From Trema orientale (taxonomy: Eukaryota; Streptophyta; Magnoliopsida; Rosales; Cannabaceae): a DNA stretch of 64,000 bases. Under the pieces are notes generated by a model, which was not told where the DNA came from, did no database searches, and was given only the letters and a program-made list of their open reading frames with translations. Shown one piece after another: positions 49,649 through 61,252 of the stretch (positions are counted from its first letter, which is position 1; the number at the start of each line of letters is the position of its first letter). The position numbers and the translations under genes are program-made. The DNA lies in NCBI GenBank assembly GCA_002914845.1, contig JXTC01000210.1:276886-340885 (forward strand), read 5' to 3'.

Positions 49649-50510
49649 TAAAAACAAAGAAAAATTAACTCCTATCGCAACAGCCCACACATATACCCCA
49701 CATTCAACTCGTTTATTATTTTTTAGCGAGGTAACATCACAATAATGGAAAAGGTTCGGAGCCCAAATACAAATTTACCACCACGAACTCACTTCGGCAT
49801 AAAAACAGAGAAAAATTACACTCGTACTGCAACAGCCCGCACATGTGCCCCACACTCAACTTGTTTATTATTTTTTAGCAATGTAACATCGCAATAATAG
49901 AAAAGGTACGGAGCCCAAATACAAATTTACAGCCACGAGCTCACTTTGGCATAAAAACAAAGAATCCTATTGCAACAGCCCACACATGTACCCAACATTC
50001 AACTTGTTTATTATTTTTTAGCAATGTAACATCACAATAATAGAAAGGGGAAATTAGAAAGTATACGGTATTTAAGAAAAAAATTTGAAAAATACGGTGG
50101 TTTTGTATTTTTCAAAATGCTGTACGATTTTTATTAGAAAAATGCTGTTTTCTAAAAAATATTTAGAACAATACCATTTTTAAAATAGTAACTAGTTTCT
50201 GGTAACCAGTTTTTGGAAACTGGTAACTAATAACCAAAGATATTTATAACTGATATATAACTGGTAACCAGTAACCAGTAACCAGTTTCCAGAAGCCGGT
50301 AAACAGCAACTATTTTAAAAATAATATTTTTTTTAAATATTTTTTAAAAAGTGATATTTTCCTAATTAAAATCGTATGAAAATTAGAAAAAAGTATGACT
50401 TCTGTATTTTGTAATTTTTTTGGTTTTTGTAGGTATAAGTGTTAGAAACCCTAATAGAAAAGGTATGGGGCCCAAATACAAATTTATAGCCACGAGCTCA
50501 CTTCTATTGT
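49649..50510. repeat. tandem array of about 150-bp units, split by a MITE
   Basis: Units start at 49649, 49800 and 49952 and share CAACAGCCC.CACATGT, TTTATTATTTTTTAGC and GAGCCCAAATACAAATTTA. The third is cut at 50046 by the MITE at 50047-50451 and resumes to about 50510. Confidence 0.85.
50047..50451. mobile_element. Mutator-type MITE, family B copy 1 (405 bp)
   Basis: It is flanked by a perfect 9-bp duplication TAATAGAAA (50038-50046, 50452-50460). The ends are weakly inverted (GGGGAAATTAG..GTATAC and GGGTTTCTAACACTTATAC on the other strand). The middle has repeated palindromic GGTAACCAGT units that can fold. No gene. Confidence 0.88.
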
Positions 50511-50524
50511 GTATTTTTTTCATG

Positions 50525-50924
50525 TGAAAACTAGGCTTGTACGGCATTCTTGAAATAAAAAATTAAAAAAATACGGTAATTTTTGTTTTTTAAGATCTAT
50601 TACGGTTTTTATAAAATAAATTCAATTTTTAAAATATTTAGAAAATTATTATTTTCTAAAATAATAACTAGTAACCTGTAATCAATTTTCGAGTACTGAT
50701 AATTAGTAACTAGTAACCAAAGATATTTATAACTAGTATATAATTGGTAATTGGTAACCGGTAACTAGTTTTCAGAAACTGGTAATTAGTAATTATTTTA
50801 AAAATAATATTTTTCTAAAAACTTTTTAAAAAGTGATATTTTTCAAATAAAAGCATAAAAAAAAACTGACCTCCGTATTTTTGTAATTCTTTTTGGTTTT
50901 TATAAGTAAAAGCGTTAGAAACCC
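50525..50924. mobile_element. Mutator-type MITE, family B copy 2 (about 400 bp)
   Basis: It is homologous to 50047-50451 over its whole length (TACGG near the start, the GGTAAC-rich middle, TTTTGGTTTTTATAAG near the end, GTTAGAAACCC end). Flanks TTTTTCATG (50516-50524) and TTTTTCATT (50925-50933) match at 8 of 9. Confidence 0.82.
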
Positions 50925-50933
50925 TTTTTCATT

Positions 50934-51224
50934 AATTTTGTTCAGGAAAGGAAGAAAAAAATTGAAAGTCCATCTGCTGATGACTTTTTTTTTAAGTAAT
51001 GAGAAGTTCATTAATTATTCAAAATAGAGAGTAATTTTTTGATGACTCATTCAAATACTAACAAAATATCGAACAACATATTTTATTATTCATATTCATG
51101 ATTTGTGTGGCACCTCATAACGGAAAAAAACCATTGGACGTGCAATTATCAATAATACACAATACAAGATAAAATATTACGACTAATTCGGGTACTTTTA
51201 TGCCATGTTTGTGCATCATGCTGG
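50934..51224. other. 3' flank of the SDR gene
   Basis: AT-rich. It probably holds the 3' UTR of the minus-strand SDR gene; no clear poly(A) signal is singled out. Confidence 0.4.
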
Positions 51225-52577
<1,353 letters not shown>

Positions 52578-52654
52578 GCTCTTTTCCAAATCCCACTTCC
52601 ACAAATACTATTACTACACTCGTACTTGGTCAAGTGGCTCAAGGGGCTTAATGC
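52578..52654 (-). promoter_or_regulatory. 5' flank of the SDR gene
   Basis: The short upstream stretch ends at a repeat array starting 52655. No TATA box can be chosen with confidence. Confidence 0.3.
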
Positions 52655-54281
52655 ATAAGACGGGATTATTACTACAATATATCCTACTAATTTATGTGGC
52701 TCAAAATACATAAGTGTCTATGCTCAAAATATACTAGCGGCTATCCCAGTATAAATTAAGATGTCGAACCTACAGAGAAGTAAATCTAACAATAAAAAAG
52801 AAACGAAAAATAAAAATAAACTGAGCAAGAAATTGAATTAATCACAAAATAATAAATGAGTATACCAATATGAGAAAAACAAGGCTTCAAGACTCACTTA
52901 ATTACTCGTTTAACTGTTACCAACTTCGATTCCTATTTATCACTCAATTATATGTTTCACATCCTAAACACATAACTGGAAAATAGAGTAAATTACAAAC
53001 AAATATTAGTCAAAAGTATTCAATATGAAAAAATCTTCCAATTAACACTAAAAATAATTGATCTTACTAGTTATCTAAGATCGACAATATACCACAGAGA
53101 CAATACTGCAGTAAAAGATTAACTAATAAAACAAATATAATTATAATCTAATTTAAATCACCACATAAAGAAAGCATGACTGAATTTATATGAGAAACTA
53201 GAAAATAATATATTAAAACTAAAAATATTGAAGAATTTAATAAACGAAATATATAAGCATTGGAGCACTCCCAGGAATCAAAATTGGAAAACAGAAAAAC
53301 TAAACAATTAAGATCATCTCTCTAGCCTTTCTAAAAACTAGCCTGATATTGAACTCATCTCGCACTCTCTCTCTAGAAAAAGTAGAGTTTTCTCTCTCAA
53401 AATTGGTGTATTTTTTTTTTTTTACATTCTGGCTATTTATAGCTGAGATTAGAGTATTGTGTAAGTTCCCACGTTTCTAAAGATGGCTTCTGATTGGTTA
53501 TGTGATGTGTAAAACTCTCACAATTCCCTTTCTCTCTTTCTCTCTCTTCCCACATTTCTTCACGTTTTTTGGGTTGTAGGAAATAATCCCGTGCGGACGA
53601 AAATAAATGAAATCGGCACTAAAATCGCGCATGATTGGACATTTGCAAAAGTTGACTTAAAATGCTGACGTGGCGATATTTCAGTGGCGGATGAACTAGG
53701 TGTACAGGAGCCGAGACTCACTGGATCCGGCACGCCTGGAGCTGCAGTAGCCCGCGGAGCCCAGATGTCAGCTGCTTCGCACATGCACTGGCCTGATCTC
53801 TTTGGGACTTGAATGGACGGTCCGGATCGTGCATGGAAGTCCACTTACACTCGCGCATTTTGGCTTCTCGTTTTTCCGAATTTTTGCCTTCTTCTTTAAT
53901 CTAAATCAAATTAAAATTAAAACTAAATCATATTAAAATAAATACATTATAATCTAAATAAATTAATCCCGAATTTAATTAAATAAAACTAAATTATCCT
54001 AAACTAAATTAAATTAAATTAAATTAAATACATAAAATCTAATAAAATTATATCTAAATACTAAAAATCAAATTAACTATAAAATAACCTAAATTAAACT
54101 AAAACTACACAAAAACATACAAAATATATAAGAAAAAGAACATAAATAACTCTATTTTCATAGAGTTATCAATAAGACTGAATTATTACTATAATATATC
54201 CTACTAATTTATGTGGCTCAAAATACATAAGACTAGATTATTACTACAATATATCTTGCTAATTTATGTGGCTCGAGGGGT
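52655..54281. repeat. three 55-bp tandem units, the second split by a solo LTR
   Basis: Units begin ATAAGAC and contain ATTATTACTA.AATATATCCTACTAATTTATGTGGCTC. Unit 1 is 52655-52709, unit 2 is ATAAG at 52710-52714 then 54172-54226, and unit 3 is 54227-54281. Confidence 0.85.
52715..54171 (-). mobile_element. Athila-type solo LTR (1457 bp)
   Basis: A perfect target duplication ATAAG (52710-52714, 54172-54176) flanks it. Read on the minus strand it starts TGATAACTCTATGAAAATAG, identical for about 20 bases to the LTR start of the Athila-like element at 30079-41515, and ends GAGCATAGACA. The rest of the two LTRs is not alike by eye, so it is a related but different family. It sits upstream of the SDR gene. 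Confidence 0.92.
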
Positions 54282-55248
54282 TTATATATTTTTATAACCA
54301 CTAGATTTCTTTGAGAAGTATATGGATGTCGGTGGCAGACAATGACAAGGTCATGATCTTGAATAAGAGCCTGGAAGTAAAAGACGAAATCTTGTCGCAT
54401 TTTTGGGACATTTTGTAGTAATGGGTACTAGGAGATCGAGTTTGTAAAAGCGACAATACACAGCCAAAATAAGAGCTGAGAAAACTTCAAAAAATGTGAA
54501 AAAATAAGGCACACAAAGACTTAATATTGTTTACCCAATTTAGGCTACATTCATAAACAAAGTTGTGAAGAATTTCACTATGAAAATAAGATTACAATTC
54601 ACTTCTCTCTAAGTACAAATAAAACCTCTCTCTTGAAATAAGAAAAAACTCTCTCTAAACAATTTAGAAGAAAATAAAATAGGATACTAAGAGGAATTCC
54701 TATGCTTGAATTCTCTTTATCAAAAAGTCAGCTCTGAAACTTAACACTTCTAAACTTCCTCGCATGGCAAAATTTAATCCGGGTAATTTCGAGAGTCAAG
54801 ACTGATACCTTATGATTCTTCTCGTCGAGACGAAGCTAACGAGCCTGATCTCGAGCAGTAAAGTCACCGGAATCAGCACCGGTAAAGAAAAATGTGCCGC
54901 GGCTTTTTTTTGCTCTCGCTGGCAGTGAGTGGCTCCGGTGGCCGCGAAACTTCGGCTGGCAGCACGTTGCTTCAGATCCGACCTATGGCAGGCATCGACA
55001 GTGGCTGGAGGTGCGTCGTTGGAGGGGACCGCAAGCTTCCATTATTGGAGGCTTCTTTTTTTTCTTTTTCTTTTTGAGGCTGGATAGAGGAGAGAACGTG
55101 AAAAAGAAAGAGGGAGGAAGGGAGAAAAATCCCCTATATTTGACTTTTCCACGGCTGTGGGCCCCACTAGTTTTTAAAATATGTATATAATACAATATGT
55201 CTTTGAAAAGTTATTCTTGAATATTAACTTTGTATTGCTGAAGGATCT
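54282..55248. other. intergenic, includes a GC-richer patch
   Basis: 54840-55060 is richer in G and C and gives short overlapping frames without recognised domains. The region 54480-54780 recalls LTR sequence but I could not find its ends. Confidence 0.4.
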
Positions 55249-55257
55249 TTTTAATTG

Positions 55258-55441
55258 GAATAATGCTATAGGGCACCAGTGGTGCTCAGCACCATAATGA
55301 TGTGTCAGTCTGTCACTGACTAATCATGATTATAATTTAAGTGGGGTCCATGTGGGACCCAATTTATTAATTAAATCATCTAGTGACAAACAGACATGTC
55401 ACTGTGATGCTGGGCACCACTGGTGCCCCATAACATTGCTC
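55258..55441. mobile_element. Mutator-type MITE (184 bp)
   Basis: Inverted ends of about 60 bp (GAATAATGCTATAGGGCACC and, on the other strand, GAGCAATGTTATGGGGCACC, then AGTGGTGC.CAGCA) are flanked by a perfect 9-bp duplication TTTTAATTG at 55249-55257 and 55442-55450. No gene. Confidence 0.92.
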
Positions 55442-55719
55442 TTTTAATTGAGGTTTATAGGTAAATGCTAATACACACAACTATTCGATCTCAATTCAAT
55501 AGGCTCAACCAACATCGTCAAAAATCCATGCGAAATTTGAAGTTAAAATGGCATCTTGACCCAGATCAAGCTCTTAGAAGGTGAATGTCAGAATTGTTGT
55601 CAAATAGGAAGAAAAGTTAATTAGCGCATGCAAGATCGTATAAAGGTTACAAAAAAGTACAAGGATGTTTAAGTAATATCATAGTTGATGTGGCAAATAC
55701 GACTTTTTCATTAAGAGAG

Positions 55720-56144
55720 GAGAAATTTACGCTTAGTATCTGTTTTTAATTTTTATTTTTATAAATATCTATTTTTAATTTTTTTCTCAAAAATACATGC
55801 TTTTATGATTCATATTTAATATGCAAAATATGAGTGGTCCACATTTACAATATAAATTTTATCTATGAAGTACACATTTCATGTGTAAAATATGAATGGT
55901 ATACATTTATAATGTAAATGTGTACCATAGTTTACATTTTTCATTATAAATTTGACTTATGATATATATTTTAAAATATACCAATTTTTAGTATAATTTT
56001 TATTTATGTACATTTTATGTGTAAAACAGTGGTGCTCTATATTTCTCCAAAAATAGGTATAAAAATGAGTATTTATGAAATAAAATAAAAAACAAGTATA
56101 TATGGAAATATGGTTTTGAAAATGGGTATTTATGAACTTTTCCC
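55720..56144. mobile_element. possible MITE (425 bp)
   Basis: The ends are loosely inverted, and the flanks TTAAGAGAG (55711-55719) and TTAGGAGAT (56145-56153) match at 7 of 9. The interior repeats ACATTT and GTGTAAAATATGAATGGT motifs. Support is moderate only. Confidence 0.4.
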
Positions 56145-56153
56145 TTAGGAGAT

Positions 56154-57338
56154 CTATATTTATATCTTACATAATTATTAAGTTACCCTTGAAATAAATA
56201 AAAAATCAAATCAAGATAAAAAAAAAACCAAAAGTCATTTGAAAAGCATCCTAAGAAACTTTAATTTCACTTCCTCTTTTCTCTACTTTAATTTCAAAAA
56301 AATTAGTAGTGAGGGAGATGAATTACGTATAAAAAGAAACTTTGAAAAAAATAATAAAACTAAACATGAAAAGAAATTTTAAAAGGGAATGATCTGCGAA
56401 ATTGAAAAAGAATGAGAAATAAATAGGGTATGCTTTTTTTTTTGTTCCTTTCTTTCTTAAATTGTTTCTTTTAGTTATTTTATTGATCAACAGTGTTTGT
56501 ATGTGAAGTTATTTTATTGATGAACACTATTTGTATGTGAAGTTGGGGTGTATGTATAATCTGCTTTTCATTAATATTATTGGCTTTTCATCGATAAAGG
56601 GGCTTTAATGTCTAGTTGGCCTATATTTGAGGTTAATTTCTCAAGATTATTAAAGATGGGAATTGCACTCAATTGGACGATGTCTAATGGTCTTTTAGTG
56701 ATAAAAGATCATCTCTCAATAATTTTTATCACAAAAGACCTTTATTGTTTTGTCATCTATATCATAAATGCTTAAAACCATAAACTCATTTTGAAATCAA
56801 ATTATTAAAAAAAAAATTACAACCCAAGATTCGTTGTTCGCAGCCATCAAACTTCTATTTTCCAAAAAATCAAAAATAACTTATGTCGGAAAAATTCGTA
56901 GATAAAAGATATTTTCAAATTATTGAGTTCAACAAGGATCGTAAAAACTCGACCATGGTCAAGAACAAATACATAACGTAATTCACTTTTTTTTGGTGTT
57001 TAACTTGACCGTTGTTGAAATTTTTCGAATGCAGTCAAGACTCAAGTCACCATCTTCAACCTCAGATTTCATTTACAAAATTTCTATGAAATTAATTGGA
57101 TATTTGCGTGAATATATGATAGATTTCATCAATACATATTTCGTATGAGAAATGAGAGCATTTTCCGGCCTTTTAAATTTTTATTAAAGAAAGAAGAGCC
57201 CTTTTTTCTTTTTGGCAAATGAATTATAATTTGTCCCATTTTTCATAATAAGTTTCAAAATATGGTTAAAAGAGACAAATATCCTTGTTGCTTTTCAATA
57301 ATTGTGATACGTTATGAAAGAAAGTAAAAAAGATATAG
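56154..57338. other. intergenic, nothing recognised
   Basis: AT-rich. GTTTGTATGTGAAGTTATTTTATTGATGAACA is partly repeated at 56490-56545. No gene seen. Confidence 0.4.
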
Positions 57339-57693
57339 CCCCATTTGTTTCAACCATTCCATTCCAATGGAATGGAAAATCCATTTGAATGTGTGTTTGT
57401 TTCAACAATTCAATTTTTCTATTCAAATAATCTTTTAGAATGTGTGTTTATTTTAACAATTCAACTTTTCCATTCAAATGGTTCATCCGAAAAATTAACC
57501 ATTGGAATAGTTTTTTGTGTCTTGAATGAGAATGGCGGGAGGTAGTTGTTTTTGAATGGTCCATTCCAATGCTCCCATTCTAATTATAACACATTCGACT
57601 ATTTTTTCCATTCAAATGTCTCTCATTCTAATTATAACACATTCCACAATTTCCATTCAAATACACACATTCAAATAGGCGAACCAAACGGGG
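57339..57693. mobile_element. MITE with CCCC..TTTG ends (355 bp)
   Basis: The ends are imperfect inverted repeats, CCCCATTTGTTTCAACC and (other strand) CCCCGTTTGGTTCGCC. Inside are repeated ATTCAAAT, GTGTGTTT and TTCCATTC motifs in both orientations. I saw no clear target duplication, so the superfamily (hAT or PIF) is open. Confidence 0.7.
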
Positions 57694-58443
57694 ACATATT
57701 TATTTAGTTATATATGAAAAGCCTAAAATTTCCTCAACCAAAAAAGAAAAAAAGAAAAGCCTAGAAGTTCTATAAGTAGTAAATATTATAATGAAGTCAC
57801 TCCGATAAACAGTCAATAAAAAATCACAAATAAATGATTCGAATTAGTTGAACTATTAGTTTTTTTTGGGGGGTTGAGTTTATTATTATTATTTATTATT
57901 TTGAGTTCAATTAGTAATTGAATATTAATTAAATGCGGCGAATTACTTGCATTTAATTAGTTATTTATCGATTGATTAGTTAGGGCAGTCAACTCATGAC
58001 AGTCAATGTGTAATGTGTAACTGTAATCAGTTTCAGCTTAGAAAGAGCAAGCTACGCAAAACCATAATTACACATACAAGTCGTAACAAACAAGGATTTC
58101 TTTCTGTTATTACTCCTATATTATTATTATTTTCTTTTTCTGATAATCGTTTCAAAGGGATATATGTGTACCTTTCTGTTATTTATGACGTCATACCAGT
58201 ACGAATTCTTATTCAACAATCAAATTTTGTTATCTAAATCCTACCAGAATCAGAATTATTATTTATGGATATTTTTTGAACATAGATTCATAGAATCAGA
58301 ATTCTAATGCAGTTCCAGATTTTCACCTCTCTCTGTTTCTCTTAGTCACTTCCTTCAAGCTTCTTAACCATTATTATTATTATTATCATCATCATCATCA
58401 TAATTATTTTTATTATCAACACTAATAATAATTATTATTAATC
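57694..58443. promoter_or_regulatory. upstream region of the C2 gene
   Basis: It contains CTCTCTCTGTTTCTCTTAG (58327 on), a pyrimidine patch, then an (ATT)n(ATC)n microsatellite (about 58370-58443) that runs up to the ATG and so lies in the 5' UTR. Confidence 0.4.
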
Positions 58444-59073
58444 ATGGATTACCGGTCCTTAGATATTGACATTACATCCCTGGAAGGTCTCAAACCCAGA
58501 AACGGGTTGTTATTATTCTCGAAAACGAGGTTTTACGCCGTCGTTTCACTCGTGACCACCACTTCGATCTCAACCCAGAAAACCCAACTCGGACACTTCC
58601 AAGGCCGAAACAAGTACACGTGGAGCTCTCCGAACCCAATGAGGTTCTACGTCAAAGAATCGAAGGTTCAACAAAACTCGGCGATCCTCATGATTCAAAT
58701 TCGAAGCAAACGACAACTTTTCGCGGATAAAGACATTGGGGAAGTCTACGTTCCTCTCAAGGACCTCTTTGATCAAAGTCTAAACGACACCGAAAACATT
58801 GCCGTTTATCAGGTTGAGATGAGAAGGAAGACGGCGGCTTCGTTTAAGCCGGCTAAAGCGCTCCATTTGAATTTCTCGTTTAAGTTTAGCGGTTCGTTCA
58901 AATTATTCAGAAGAGCGATTAGGAACTCCTTTTGCGACGACGACGTTTCGAGGATGCGGCTCACGAAGTTGAGGTCAGCGGCGCGCCGAGCTCTTTACTT
59001 ATCGGCGCCCAACAATTCTGATTTCTCGCGTATAGCCAGTAATCCTGTTTACCAAATTTTGTGGTTTAGTTGA
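58444..59073 (+). CDS. C2-domain protein, SRC2-like, single exon
   Basis: 209 residues, one intact exon. The N-terminus MDYRSLDIDITSLEGLK and the segment FADKDIGEVYVPLKDLFDQ (near 97-115) match the single C2 domain of plant SRC2/BAP-type proteins, which bind membranes, often with calcium. The C2 domain covers about residues 5-148. Where relatives have an aspartate in the first loop (SKMDVYAVVS type), this protein has SKTRFYAVVS. One or more calcium ligands may therefore be missing. The C-terminal part is basic (KLFRRAIRNSF; RMRLTKLRSAARRAL), which could hold it to acidic lipids. The ATG at 58444 is the first in frame. The function is inferred from the domain only. Confidence 0.88.
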   Translation: MDYRSLDIDITSLEGLKPRNGLLLFSKTRFYAVVSLVTTTSISTQKTQLGHFQGRNKYTWSSPNPMRFYVKESKVQQNSAILMIQIRSKRQLFADKDIGEVYVPLKDLFDQSLNDTENIAVYQVEMRRKTAASFKPAKALHLNFSFKFSGSFKLFRRAIRNSFCDDDVSRMRLTKLRSAARRALYLSAPNNSDFSRIASNPVYQILWFS

Positions 59074-60892
59074 TTGATTGATTAATTATCTGGCTGCAAA
59101 TAATTGAGCGCTATTGTAATCGAACATTGTTAATTATAAGAATATTTCGTTCATTCGTTTCAAAAAAAAAAAAAAAAAGAATAATTCGTTTATTTGTTAT
59201 GGTTTTGGTCAAGTTATATTAATTGATTAATTTTAAAAATTTTAAAATATGTGTTATTATCTCTGTAATTTTGTGATTTTTTTTTTTCTGAATTACGTAA
59301 AGTATGCCGGTTTGAATGTGAATTTAAACAATACCAGAAGAATTTATTTTACTAGATGATTGAAGTTGTCGTTTGGGTTTGGTGTTTTCTTTTCGTGTCG
59401 TTTTTCTAATTGATTGTAGCTTTCTTAAATTATGCTCTTTTGGTCTATATGGCTTCGAGTTTTTATTTTATTTTTCTAGTGTTTTGGAACAGAATGTACG
59501 CTGCGCTGTGGGAGTTAACCAGTAGTCACTTGCTTATATATCGAGTGAGAGAAAGGATAATTTTTTTGACTGTAAAAATTGCAGAACTCATGCTTTTTAA
59601 TAAAATTCTCTCTAAGGATTGGCCCATAATTGCCATCTTTCTATCTTTTCAATCTGCTGCATCACGGAGTTAGGAACTACAGAACAAGAACATATGAAGA
59701 TAAAGAGGACTTGAAAATAGATATGTTTATTTGAAAAAAAAAAGACAGAAAATAAAAAGCAATAAAAGAGGGGTTCATTTTGAACCTCTCCATCTTCAGA
59801 AACAAAAACAAAAACAAAAACAAAAAAATCAATCAATAAATAAATTGGCCAAAGCACAAAACAGTAGAATCCCCTAGAGAATTACATAATGTTGGATCCT
59901 AGGATTTTTGTGTTGCTCAGTCTTATCGATTTTAATATTTGAATAACATGCATAGACTTGTTTTAAAGACAGGAAAAAACCAGAACCTTTCTACAAAGTA
60001 CTACCCATAAATTGAAAGATATGTGCTTAATAATTAGTGTTTGCGGACGTGGATTCTGATATAATGAAAGTTCGAAGATAGTCAATTGAGTTTTATTTTT
60101 AAAAAACCAATACATGACATTTTTTTTTTTTTTTTTTTGTGCTTGGGCCTCAAGAGTTTGCTTGAAATCATATAATGGAGTTATTTATTCTTCAACGAAA
60201 CATGAACCATAGGTCCACAAGCAAAGAATAATTCAATGCTTTCTCTCCTCCTTTTATTATTGAGCAAATGGCGCCTTCCCAAAAAGTATAATATGACTTG
60301 CCTACATACCTCTACAAAAAGTTTGGATGATTTTTTATTTATTTATTTTTAAGCTTATACACATGTATCAGGCAAATATGTAAGCAACTAAGCATCTTTT
60401 ACAACAGATCATTGATTTGGAAGAAAAAGATTATTCAGTCTAGTAAAATGAGCTCATTATATAATTCACTCTTATATAATAACTAAATTGTGTATATTTT
60501 CATTATCTAGTTCACTCTTATTATAACTAAATCATGCATCTTTTTCTCGGAAAAAAAAAAAAAAAAAACTGAATTATGCATGTTTTCATTATCCACAATA
60601 TACATCTTTAACTTACACAATACATTCTAGAATAAAGAATTAACTTATTCCAAAAAAAAAAAAAAGAACAAAGAAAATAACATAAAACATAACTAACAGT
60701 GGTTGACCAACTTTTAAAGTCTAAATAACACGATACCAATTATCGTTCATGGTAATTACCAAAAGAGGGGATTTTTTTTAAACACGTTTCCTATTGATAA
60801 AAATAAGATTCTCAAATTCCTTGTAAGCCAAAGAGTAATAAAATCTTTTATCTAATTAATGTAAAAACAAAAACAGAAAAATCATTACCCTG
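59074..60892. other. intergenic between the C2 and ATG18 genes
   Basis: No gene. T- or A-runs lie at 59163-59178, 60119-60138 and 60551-60568. A plus-strand frame at 59410-59673 has no domain. Confidence 0.5.
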
Positions 60893-60913
60893 AAAAAAAA
60901 AAAAAAAAAAAAA

Positions 60914-60994
<81 letters not shown>
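60893..60994. repeat. 102-bp poly(A) tract
   Basis: 101 A with one C (60914), including 80 uninterrupted A at 60915-60994, followed by T-runs up to 61062. It lies 260 bp upstream of the ATG18 start. The true length is uncertain, as such runs are poorly sequenced. Confidence 0.85.
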
Positions 60995-60996
<2 letters not shown>

Positions 60997-61062
60997 CAAA
61001 TTTTTTTTTCTGGAGTTTTTTTTTTTTATTCTTCTCCTTCTTTTTTTTTTTTTTTTTTTTTT

Positions 61063-61252
61063 ACTTCCAACCAATAAAGGGCCCCGTTACCTACCGTCAC
61101 CGTTTCGTAACGTCACCCGCGTTAAAATCTTTCCTCCTCCTTCTGCACTAGTATATCTTCCATGACAGACCACCATATCTTCTTCTTCTTCCTCCTCCTC
61201 CTGCTCCTCAATTCCTCTTCATAACCTAATCCGGACTTCTCTCTGACTTCCC
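61063..61252 (+). promoter_or_regulatory. ATG18 promoter and 5' UTR
   Basis: A GC-richer stretch with CCAAT (61069), GGGCCCC (61079-61085) and an ACGTCA core (61110-61115), then a TTCTTCC/CTCCTCC pyrimidine tract (61130-61205) typical of plant 5' UTRs. No TATA box is evident. Confidence 0.45.

Noticed and set aside
49649-50510. CRISPR-like array of repeats
   Set aside because: Units of about 150 bp are contiguous without spacers, and the genome is plant nuclear.
54892-55190. Overlapping frames in a GC-richer patch
   Set aside because: Two frames are open by composition only, and neither shows a domain.
60856-61074. Minus-strand frame of phenylalanine runs
   Set aside because: It is only the translation of a poly(A) tract.
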